Source of the DNA: Draconibacterium orientale
Lineage (GTDB): Bacteria > Bacteroidota > Bacteroidia > Bacteroidales > UBA12170
Direction of reading: 5' to 3'
Assembly: GCA_020718315.1 (NCBI GenBank)
Contig: DYSK01000014.1
Coordinates: 6,875 to 24,733 of the forward strand
Length of the DNA: 17,859 nt
A model generated the notes under the pieces. That model did not search any database, was not told the DNA's origin, and was given only the letters and a program-made list of their open reading frames with translations. Of this stretch, positions 8,097 through 15,085 are shown piece by piece. Every line of letters starts with the position of its first letter. Within the stretch, counting starts at the first letter, position 1. Both the position numbers and the translations under genes were made by a program.

Positions 8097-9053
8097 CTAC
8101 GATTGATAATGTTTTGAAAGGAAACTGAGAATGTTTTTCTCCACTCGTTTCAAGACATTCGGGCTGTCGGCTTTCTTGAATTTTTCGCCAGTAATTTGTT
8201 CGTATAGTTCAATGTATCGTTCCGAAACAGAATGAACAAATTCGTCTGTCATTTCGGGCAAAACATCTCCTTCGCGACCTTGAAAGTTGTTTTCCATCAA
8301 CCATTCGCGAACAAATTCTTTGGAAAGTTGCTTTTGCGGTTCGCCATTGGCAAAACGTTCTTTGTAGCCTTCTTTGTAAAAATAGCGGGACGAATCGGGT
8401 GTATGAATTTCGTCTATTAAGTAGATTCTTCCGTCTTTTTTTCCAAACTCATATTTGGTATCTACCAATATCAATCCTTGCTCATCGGCCATTTTGCTTC
8501 CGCGTTCAAAAAGTTCCATGGTGTATTTTTCGAGCAGAGCATAATCTTCGGGCGAAGCTAAACCACCTCTGAGAATTCTTGTTTTGGATATGTCTTCATC
8601 GTGGGCGCCTTGTTCGGCTTTGGTTGTGGGAGTGATAATGGGTTCTGAAAAACGTTCGTGTTCGCGCATTCCGTCGGGAATGTGGACGCCACAAATCTCT
8701 CGTTCGCCTTTTTTGTAGGCACGCCAAGCAGAGCCGGTCAAATAGCCGCGGATAATCATTTCGATGGGAAATGGCTCGCACTGAATTCCAACGGTAACCA
8801 TTGGATCGGGTGTTGCAATCTTCCAATTTGGTACAATATCGACGGTGGCATCTAAAAATTTGGCGGCTATCTGATTCAGAACTTGTCCTTTGTAAGGGAT
8901 TCCTTTTGGAAGAACTACATCGAAAGCGGAAATCCGATCGCTTACCAACATCACCAATAATTCTTCTTGAATGGTGTACACATCTCGCACTTTTCCTTTG
9001 TACATTCCGCTCAATCCCGGAAATTTAAACGCTGACTTTACAATTGTGTTCAT
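8097..9053 (-). CDS. purC: Phosphoribosylaminoimidazole-succinocarboxamide (SAICAR) synthase
   Basis: 318 aa, the longer SAICAR synthase form usual in Bacteroidota. It joins CAIR and aspartate with ATP hydrolysis in purine biosynthesis; cytoplasmic. Visible motifs: the glycine-loop segment GKVRDVYTI (20-28), LVSDRISAFDVVLPKGIPYKG (36-56), the signature EMIIRGYLTGSAWRAY (98-113), LVDTKYEFG (196-204) and the metal/nucleotide segment DEIHTPDSSRYF (214-225). It starts 50 bp after the stop of phoH on the same strand, so the two are likely co-transcribed; no perfect -7 box lies in the short gap. Confidence 0.97.
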   Translation of the reverse strand: MNTIVKSAFKFPGLSGMYKGKVRDVYTIQEELLVMLVSDRISAFDVVLPKGIPYKGQVLNQIAAKFLDATVDIVPNWKIATPDPMVTVGIQCEPFPIEMIIRGYLTGSAWRAYKKGEREICGVHIPDGMREHERFSEPIITPTTKAEQGAHDEDISKTRILRGGLASPEDYALLEKYTMELFERGSKMADEQGLILVDTKYEFGKKDGRIYLIDEIHTPDSSRYFYKEGYKERFANGEPQKQLSKEFVREWLMENNFQGREGDVLPEMTDEFVHSVSERYIELYEQITGEKFKKADSPNVLKRVEKNILSFLSKHYQS

Positions 9054-9103
9054 TTATAGTGATTTATACTTTTTTTAAAAATGCTAAGTTAGAAAATACT
9101 TTA

Positions 9104-10090
9104 CTAACTTTCTGTTTTTCTATGTTCTATTTTAGATAAAAACCCCATTTGACCTTCGTCTGTTTTATAGGCTTCGATTATTTTTGCTACCAAAGGATGC
9201 CGAACTATGTCTTTTTCGTTCAAATAAATGATTTGAATATTGGGGATATTTTTCAATATTTTAGTGGCTTGAATCAGTCCCGATTGTTGTTTTTTGGGCA
9301 AGTCTATTTGGGTGATATCGCCTGTAACAATAAATTTTGCCGTTTTTCCCATTCGGGTCAGAAACATTTTCAACTGATTTTGAGTTGCATTTTGCGCTTC
9401 GTCCAGAATGGCAAATGCGTGATCCAGTGTTCGGCCACGCATATAGGCAAGCGGCGCAATTTCGATGGTTCCATCTTCCAGATATTTTTCTAGTTTCGCG
9501 GCCGGAAGCATATCGCGCAAAGCATCGTACAAGGGCATCATGTATGGATCCAGTTTCTCTTTCATGTCGCCGGGCAAAAAACCCAGACTTTCGCCGGCTT
9601 CAACAGCCGGACGAGCCAAAATGACCCGTTTTACTTCTTTGTTTTTCAATGCTCTCACCGCCAGCGCAACAGCCGTATAGGTTTTTCCGGTTCCGGCAGG
9701 ACCAATAGCGAACGTCAAATCGTTTTGATCGACCGAAGCAACCAGTTTTTGCTGATTTTCTGTGCGAGCCTTTATATACATGCCATTTCGGCCATGTACC
9801 AAAATATCGTTCGGCAAAAAGCTCCCTTCTGTTTTCGATTCGCTCGAAAAAATAGTTCGCAGATCGCTCTCCGAAATGGACTGATATTGCTCAAAATGCA
9901 TCAGCAGTTGATCAAAGTATTCTTCAAAATGTTTCATCGTTTCGACCGAGCCAATGAGTTTGATCATTTCTCCTCGAACGATAATTTTTAAATGCGGAAA
10001 CAAGTTGCGGATAATTTCCAGATTGCTTTCGTTGGTGCCAAAAATGACAAGCGGATCATAGCCTTCGACAGAAAGGACTTTCTCTCCCAT
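9104..10090 (-). CDS. PhoH family ATPase
   Basis: 328 aa, typical for the PhoH/PhoL-type single-domain protein: an N-terminal KH-like segment (about 15-70) and a P-loop ATPase core related to the N-terminal part of superfamily 1 helicases. Walker A is GPAGTGKT (130-137), Walker B is FAILDEAQN (226-234), followed by the conserved TGDITQIDLP (256-265). ARPAVEAGESLGFLPGD (159-175) is also characteristic. Family members are linked to RNA metabolism, and PhoH2 relatives are toxin-linked RNA helicases; the exact role of this form is uncertain. It heads the leftward phoH-purC(-porZ) run. A near-consensus minus-strand box (TATTTTTC, 10123-10130) lies about 30 nt upstream of the ATG. Confidence 0.93.
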   Translation of the reverse strand: MGEKVLSVEGYDPLVIFGTNESNLEIIRNLFPHLKIIVRGEMIKLIGSVETMKHFEEYFDQLLMHFEQYQSISESDLRTIFSSESKTEGSFLPNDILVHGRNGMYIKARTENQQKLVASVDQNDLTFAIGPAGTGKTYTAVALAVRALKNKEVKRVILARPAVEAGESLGFLPGDMKEKLDPYMMPLYDALRDMLPAAKLEKYLEDGTIEIAPLAYMRGRTLDHAFAILDEAQNATQNQLKMFLTRMGKTAKFIVTGDITQIDLPKKQQSGLIQATKILKNIPNIQIIYLNEKDIVRHPLVAKIIEAYKTDEGQMGFLSKIEHRKTES

Positions 10091-10212
10091 GCGTTTGTTG
10101 TTGGTTTAAGTGGCGAATTTCTGAAAAATAATGGCTTGAATGGGCTGTTTTAGTAAAATATTTTGACGAATATTCTGTTCTATTCAAAAAAATCAAGGAA
10201 TGGTTTTTTTGG

Positions 10213-10220
10213 TATCTTTG
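10213..10220 (+). promoter_or_regulatory. -7 promoter box (TATCTTTG) for the DUF62-gldF-gldG run
   Basis: TATCTTTG matches TAnnTTTG exactly and lies 23 nt before the ATG at 10244. No TTG is present 18-20 bp upstream; that region is A-rich. Its position helps decide the start of the downstream gene, because the longer in-frame start at 10163 would lie upstream of the promoter. Confidence 0.5.
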
Positions 10221-10243
10221 AAAAATATTTGTGTTCTAAATCA

Positions 10244-11026
10244 ATGAAAATGCCTATCGTAACACTTACCACAGATTGGGGATTGAAGGATCATTACCTC
10301 GCATCCGTTAAAGGGGCTTTTTTAAGAAGTGTTCCCAATTTGATTATCGTCGATATTTCGCACCAAATTCCGCCTTTCGACCTGAATCAGGCATCGTTTA
10401 TTCTTAAAAGTGCCTATAAAAATTTTCCTGAAGGAAGTATTCATATCGTGGGCGTAAATACCGAAGCTTCAATAGAAACACCTCATGTGCTTATAAAATA
10501 CAAAGGGCATTATTTTATTGGTGCCGACAATGGTATTTTTGCACTTATTTTCGATGAAAAGCCAGAGATGATTGTGGAGATTGACATCATTCAAAGTTCC
10601 AATCGGTTTTCTTTCTCTACCAAAGATGTTTTTGTTCAAGCGGCCATGCATTTGATCGAAGGCAATGATATTGCTCTTTTGGGCGATAAACGCGAATCGC
10701 TTACCAATAAATTATCGTTTAAGCCGGTTGTTGAAAATAATTTGATCAAAGGGAAAGTCATTTATATTGATGGCTATCAAAATGTAATCAGTAATATTAC
10801 CGAGAAATTATTCAATGAGGTGGTAAAAGGTAAAAAATTCAAAATACTTTTACGTGCCGGAAACTACGAAATATCGAAGATTAGCAAATCGTATATGGAT
10901 GTAAACGAAGGCGAACTTTTGGCTCTTTTTGATTCGGAAGATCATTTGGAAATAGCCATCAACAAAGGAAAAGCCAGCAGTTTACTTGGTTTGAATATCG
11001 ACGATGTCATTCGAATCGAAGTTTAG
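10244..11026 (+). CDS. SAM hydrolase/hydroxide adenosyltransferase (DUF62) family protein
   Basis: 260 aa from the ATG at 10244. The frame stays open back to an ATG at 10163, but those 27 extra residues show no similarity to the family and precede the -7 box, so the shorter start is chosen. The N-terminal family motif is TLTTDWGLKDHYLASVKG (7-24), followed by IVDISHQIPPFD (35-46), GADNG (93-97) in the SAM-binding region, and IYIDGYQNVISNI (173-185) with a C-terminal LEIAINKGKAS barrel segment. The family cleaves SAM to adenosine and methionine and includes fluorinase/chlorinase relatives. The Asp-Arg-His water-activating triad of characterised members is not apparent: the Asp position reads V-N72-T and the usual TFHGRD is S123-F-S-T-K-D128. 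Activity is therefore uncertain. It is followed 21 bp later by gldF in an apparent operon. Confidence 0.88.
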   Translation: MKMPIVTLTTDWGLKDHYLASVKGAFLRSVPNLIIVDISHQIPPFDLNQASFILKSAYKNFPEGSIHIVGVNTEASIETPHVLIKYKGHYFIGADNGIFALIFDEKPEMIVEIDIIQSSNRFSFSTKDVFVQAAMHLIEGNDIALLGDKRESLTNKLSFKPVVENNLIKGKVIYIDGYQNVISNITEKLFNEVVKGKKFKILLRAGNYEISKISKSYMDVNEGELLALFDSEDHLEIAINKGKASSLLGLNIDDVIRIEV

Positions 11027-11047
11027 GTTTAATTTTACCATACATTC

Positions 11048-11779
11048 ATGTTTGCTTTATATAAAAAAGAGATTGCTTCGTTTTTAAATACGCTTGTCGG
11101 TTATTTGGTTGTATTGATTTTTTTATTGATCAGTAGCCTTTTGCTTTGGGTTTTCCCTACCGAATACAATATTCTCGACTTTGGATATGCCAATTTGGAT
11201 TCCTTTTTTAGATTGGCTCCTTTCGTATTTCTATTCCTTATACCGGCCATCAGCATGCGGCTTTTTGCCGAAGAAAAAAAGAGCGGAACCATTGAGCTTT
11301 TGTTCACCCGGCCTCTGAGCGATTGGCAAATTATTGGCGCAAAATATTTGGCCGGAATCAGCCTTGTATTGCTTTCTTTGCTGCCAACACTCATTTATGT
11401 TTTTACAGTTTATCGGTTTAGTTTCCCGAGCGGAAATATCGATTTGGGGCCAATTTTCGGTTCGTATATCGGATTGTTTTTTTTAGCGGCGGCTTTTGTG
11501 GCGATTGGTTTGTTTGCTTCGGCCAGCACCGACAATCAGATTACTGCATTTATTCTTGGAATTTCACTTTCTGCATTTGCTTATATCGGTTTTGAAATCA
11601 TTTATTCGCTCGATATTTTAGGTCATTTTGATTTGTTTGTTCAATCGTTGGGAATAAATGCCCACTATGTATCCATTCGCCGAGGCGTAATTGATTTGCG
11701 CGATATCCTCTATTTCTTTAGCATTTCGGCTCTTTTCCTATTCTTTACACACACGATATTGAGCAAAAGAAAATGGTAA
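11048..11779 (+). CDS. gldF: Gliding-motility ABC transporter permease GldF
   Basis: 243 aa ABC-2-type integral membrane protein with about six hydrophobic segments (near 14-36, 55-70, 98-120, 138-160, 165-190 and 218-238). The family motif AISMRLFAEEKKSGTIELLFTRPLSDWQI (67-95) is the ABC-2 permease coupling-helix region as in GldF. In Flavobacterium johnsoniae GldF works with the ATPase GldA and with GldG, and all are needed for gliding; the exported substrate is unknown. No gldA-like ATPase is in this window, which is common because gldA is usually encoded elsewhere. It overlaps gldG by 7 nt (ATGGTAA), implying translational coupling. Whether this organism glides cannot be told from this gene alone. 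Confidence 0.92.
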   Translation: MFALYKKEIASFLNTLVGYLVVLIFLLISSLLLWVFPTEYNILDFGYANLDSFFRLAPFVFLFLIPAISMRLFAEEKKSGTIELLFTRPLSDWQIIGAKYLAGISLVLLSLLPTLIYVFTVYRFSFPSGNIDLGPIFGSYIGLFFLAAAFVAIGLFASASTDNQITAFILGISLSAFAYIGFEIIYSLDILGHFDLFVQSLGINAHYVSIRRGVIDLRDILYFFSISALFLFFTHTILSKRKW

Positions 11780-13524
11780 CAGAACAGAATAACAAAGTCA
11801 GATCGCTCCGCGAAAAAAGTCTCATTCGGCTTTTTGTGGGAATTCTTATCCTGATTGGGCTCAACGTTTTCGTTTCGGGTGTGTATCTTCGTTTCGATCT
11901 TACAGCCGAAAAAAGATATACACTTTCGGATGCCAGCATTCAAATGCTCAAAGAATTGGACGATTACGCCTATTTTAAAGTGTATTTGGAAGGCGATTTT
12001 CCGGCTGCCTTCAAAAAACTTCGCAACGAAACAAAAGATATGCTCGACGAATTTAAAGCGTATAGCCCTTATATCGAATATGCTTTTATCAATCCTTCGG
12101 CCATTGGCGACAACGAAAAACGCAAAGCTTTGATGCAGGAGCTTGTGGATAAAGGATTGCAGCCAACCGATTTGCATGTAAATAAGAAAGACGGAAATAG
12201 TCGAATGTTGATTTTCCCCGGAATTGTTCTTCAATACAAAGGAAACGAAATCCCGATAGAGCTGCTCAATGCTCAAATGGGCGTTTCGCCGGAGCGAGTT
12301 CTGAACAATTCGATCGAGAATCTGGAATACAATCTGATGTCTTCCTTGCAAAAACTGCTCGACGAGAAAAGACCTACTGTTGCGTTTTTGGAAGGTCATG
12401 GTGAAATGCAATCCATTTATTTGGCAGACATTATACGCTCGTTAAGCGAATTTTATCGTTTGGGAACTTTGCGGATTGATGGCCGAATGAGCAGCTTTTT
12501 TGAAGCAGATTCCGCTCAGCGAAAAATAGTTCCGAAACCATTGATTGATGCTTTGATTATCGCTCAGCCTTTGCGCGCATTTTCCGAAGCCGACAAATAT
12601 GTGATTGATCAATATATTATGTATGGAGGAAAGGTTTTCTGGCTTATCGATCCGGTAAACGCGAATATGGATAGTTTGCGTTCCAGTAGTCAAACAATCG
12701 GCTTGCCTGCTGAATTGAATTTGGAAGATCAGTTATTTAAATACGGAGTTCGATTAAATGCCAATTTATTGTTGGATCTCAACGCGCGCTCCATTCCTGT
12801 TGTTACCGGAATGCTTGGCAATCAGCCACAACAAGAATTGCTTCCATGGGTCTATTTTCCTATTTTAACGCCCCAATCGAAACATCCGATTGTTCGAAAT
12901 TTAAATTCCATCTTAAGCGAATTTCCATCCACTTTAGATACTGTATTGGCTCAACACACAAAGAAAACTGTTCTGTTGCAGTCGTCAATCTATTCGCATA
13001 TCGTGCCAAGTCCGGCAATTATCGATTTGGCTTTATTGGAAAATCAACCCGAAGCCTCGTTTTATCAGTCGTCGCCGCAAATTGTTTCGGTGCTTCTCGA
13101 AGGCGAATTCAGCAGTCTGTTTGCCAACCGAATAAAACCGGTTTTGAAAGACAATTTTGCTCTTCCAGAGCAAAAATCAATTAGTGAAAACACGAGTATG
13201 TTGGTATGTTCGGATGGCGATATGATTAAAAATCAGATTCATTATACCCAAAATTATCCTTTGCCTTTGGGCTACGATCAATTTACGCAACAATCATTCG
13301 GAAACAAAGATTTTATCATCAATAGTCTGAATTATTTAACCCAATCAAACGGATTGATAAATATTCGCTCGCGCGAAATTAAAATGCGATTGCTTGATAA
13401 AACAAAAGTGCAGCAATCTGTTCTTCTTATCCAAAGTATGAATGTATTGATTCCCTTGTTTTTGGTAGCAATTGTTGGTTTGTTTTTGGCTCAAAGAAGA
13501 AAAAGAAAATTCACCGTAAAGTAA
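11773..13524 (+). CDS. gldG: Gliding-motility ABC transporter auxiliary protein GldG
   Basis: 583 aa. An N-terminal membrane anchor (18-38) is followed by RFDLTAEKRYTLSDAS (40-55), the hallmark opening of the GldG/ABC-type uncharacterised transport family. Then comes a large extracytoplasmic region including VAFLEGHGEM (near 204-213) and YGGKVFWLIDPVNANMDS (near 284-301). A C-terminal membrane helix (about 553-573) ends in a basic RRKRKF tail, so both ends are cytoplasmic or membrane-embedded. It partners with GldF (and GldA, not in the window). The start overlaps the gldF stop. It ends 50 bp before the convergent basic membrane-protein gene; no convincing terminator is seen between them. Confidence 0.93.
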   Translation: MVTEQNNKVRSLREKSLIRLFVGILILIGLNVFVSGVYLRFDLTAEKRYTLSDASIQMLKELDDYAYFKVYLEGDFPAAFKKLRNETKDMLDEFKAYSPYIEYAFINPSAIGDNEKRKALMQELVDKGLQPTDLHVNKKDGNSRMLIFPGIVLQYKGNEIPIELLNAQMGVSPERVLNNSIENLEYNLMSSLQKLLDEKRPTVAFLEGHGEMQSIYLADIIRSLSEFYRLGTLRIDGRMSSFFEADSAQRKIVPKPLIDALIIAQPLRAFSEADKYVIDQYIMYGGKVFWLIDPVNANMDSLRSSSQTIGLPAELNLEDQLFKYGVRLNANLLLDLNARSIPVVTGMLGNQPQQELLPWVYFPILTPQSKHPIVRNLNSILSEFPSTLDTVLAQHTKKTVLLQSSIYSHIVPSPAIIDLALLENQPEASFYQSSPQIVSVLLEGEFSSLFANRIKPVLKDNFALPEQKSISENTSMLVCSDGDMIKNQIHYTQNYPLPLGYDQFTQQSFGNKDFIINSLNYLTQSNGLINIRSREIKMRLLDKTKVQQSVLLIQSMNVLIPLFLVAIVGLFLAQRRKRKFTVK

Positions 13525-13574
13525 ACAACCGGCTACCTTTTATGGAGAACGATTCAGGAGTTGGAGAATAAAGT

Positions 13575-14981
13575 TTAACCCAGCCTCAATCCATATTCCA
13601 GCCCAATGCGATAGATTGCCAAAATCAGCACTGTTCCAATGAGAGCCAAATATGAAACATTGATTCGTTTGGGCTTTTCGTCAAAATAAAACTCTTGATG
13701 GAAACGACTTAAGAAAAGTACTGGTAGGAGCATAAACAGAAGACTCAAGTTTACTAAAACATGGTAAAAAATCAATTTTGGCTGATTTATAATGAAAATC
13801 AGCAGGTTTCCTAAAATGTAAGGAATAAAAACTTGGCTGATGATAAAAGCTTGCCTATTGTTCGTTTTGGAATAATTAAAGTAGGAATTGGCACTAAAAA
13901 TCCAAAATTTCACACTTGCAGAGCCTAAAACAACCATCAATAGAATAACAAATAGGGCAATAACGAGTTTGCCGGTATCTGAATAATACATATACATGAT
14001 TACGTAACCGAATTCTTTTCCGGTAAGCGCCCCAATCAAACTTCCGCCAAAAAATGTATTGTAGGCATGGAAAATTCCCCATAGGATTAGGAGTTTCAGA
14101 AGTCCGTCTTCTAAATAAATTTTGCTGTAAAGGATAACCAAGAGCGTAGCAACAATTGCCATTAAAATGGGTCCAGATGCAAAAATAGCTTTCACAGCGT
14201 CGGCATACCAGTCGTCATTATCAACCAAGTACTCAAGTTTATAATAATAAATTACGTTTTTGTAATCAAAATGCATGGCCGTAAAAGCCATTCCTAATTT
14301 TTCGAGAAAGGAAATCAGAAAATAGGACAGCAAAAAGAAAACCAAAGAATTAAGCGCGATGACTAAATAATCATGCGTAAAAACTAAGTGAAGAAGAGCG
14401 CCTTTCTTTTTCTTTTTGCGGGGGAGTCCTTTTCCTAATATAAAATTACCAAGCAGTTGTAAATATCGTTTTACGACAAAAAAATAAATTCGGTGTCTTC
14501 GGTAGCGTTGAAACAGAGCCTCCTTCTTGCGCTTAAGTTTGCTATTTTGCCGAACAAGGCTTTTTTTCTTTGGCTTAAAAAAGCTTTTCAGAATCACTTT
14601 CCGAATTCGTTTTTTTCGGCGTTTTTCCCATTCTTTTCGCCGGCTTCCTTCGGTATAAATTTTATTTTGAAGATCCTTCTTTTTACCAAAAAAGAGAGCG
14701 CGAAAAACAACTTTCAGCTTGCGCCATAGCATTCGGCGTTTGAATTTATTTTTGGTTTTTTTTTCGCCTTTTTGTTCCTTTTTTTGTTGTTTTTTTTCAT
14801 GTCTGCGTTTTTTTGCCGAGCGATATAGAAAACCGAATATTCTTCTTAATCGGCCAAATGTAGAATAGTGTCCGGGAGTAGAGTCGTCAAAAAACACAAG
14901 CATCCAATATACTGCTGCTCTTAAATGCGCGCTGCGCTTTAAAAGCAGAGGAGTTGTAGAAAGTTGAATTGTTGGGCTCAT
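13575..14981 (-). CDS. Polytopic membrane protein with a Lys/Arg-rich N-terminal domain, function unknown
   Basis: 468 aa; no family is recognised. Residues 41-200 are extremely basic: by my count 63 of 160 are Lys or Arg, with blocks such as KKRRHEKKQQKK (57-68), KRRKKRIRK (120-128) and RKKKKK (188-193). The C-terminal half has about seven or eight hydrophobic segments (near 203-225, 269-287, 294-313, 320-333, 338-356, 378-398, 402-424 and 443-463). A glycine-rich patch NTFFGGSLIGALTGKEFGY (308-326) lies between helices. By the positive-inside rule the basic domain should be cytoplasmic, where it could bind RNA, DNA, ribosomes or acidic lipids; this is inference. Its own promoter lies 5 nt upstream of the ATG, so a downstream Met (residue 27 or 84) is a possible alternative start. 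The coding strand of the basic part has several A-tracts of 7-9, which could slip. Convergent with gldG; the upstream synthase gene is separated by a terminator. Confidence 0.75.
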   Translation of the reverse strand: MSPTIQLSTTPLLLKRSAHLRAAVYWMLVFFDDSTPGHYSTFGRLRRIFGFLYRSAKKRRHEKKQQKKEQKGEKKTKNKFKRRMLWRKLKVVFRALFFGKKKDLQNKIYTEGSRRKEWEKRRKKRIRKVILKSFFKPKKKSLVRQNSKLKRKKEALFQRYRRHRIYFFVVKRYLQLLGNFILGKGLPRKKKKKGALLHLVFTHDYLVIALNSLVFFLLSYFLISFLEKLGMAFTAMHFDYKNVIYYYKLEYLVDNDDWYADAVKAIFASGPILMAIVATLLVILYSKIYLEDGLLKLLILWGIFHAYNTFFGGSLIGALTGKEFGYVIMYMYYSDTGKLVIALFVILLMVVLGSASVKFWIFSANSYFNYSKTNNRQAFIISQVFIPYILGNLLIFIINQPKLIFYHVLVNLSLLFMLLPVLFLSRFHQEFYFDEKPKRINVSYLALIGTVLILAIYRIGLEYGLRLG

Positions 14982-14986
14982 TGTTA

Positions 14987-15015
14987 CAAATGTATTAATA
15001 AATGCCCGATTTCAA
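14987..15015 (-). promoter_or_regulatory. Promoter of the basic membrane-protein gene (TTG-N18-TACATTTG)
   Basis: On the minus strand, TTG (15015-15013) is followed after 18 bp by a perfect -7 box TACATTTG (14994-14987). The box ends 5 nt before the annotated ATG, so the transcript would start at or very near the start codon. It lies just downstream of the terminator at 15039-15064, so this gene appears to be transcribed separately from the synthase. Confidence 0.6.
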
Positions 15016-15038
15016 TGAATTTAAAAACTTAGAAGCAT

Positions 15039-15064
15039 AAAAAAACCCCGCATTCGCGAGGTTT
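15039..15064 (-). terminator. Rho-independent terminator of the alpha-oxoamine synthase gene
   Basis: On the minus strand a 9-bp stem (AAACCTCGC with GCGGGGTTT, one T.G pair) closes a four-base GAAT loop and runs into seven Ts, of which three lie in the stem. It begins 21 bp after the stop codon of the synthase. This is the clearest terminator in the window. Confidence 0.88.
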
Positions 15065-15085
15065 AAAATGAGCTGAAACGGAGCG

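Noticed and set aside
10163..10243. Longer N-terminus for the DUF62 protein
   Set aside because: The 27 residues show no family similarity and precede the perfect -7 box at 10213-10220; the conserved motif begins right after the ATG at 10244.
11710..12411. 233-codon minus-strand frame across gldF/gldG
   Set aside because: Antisense to the confidently assigned gldG N-terminal region, with no motif or promoter of its own.
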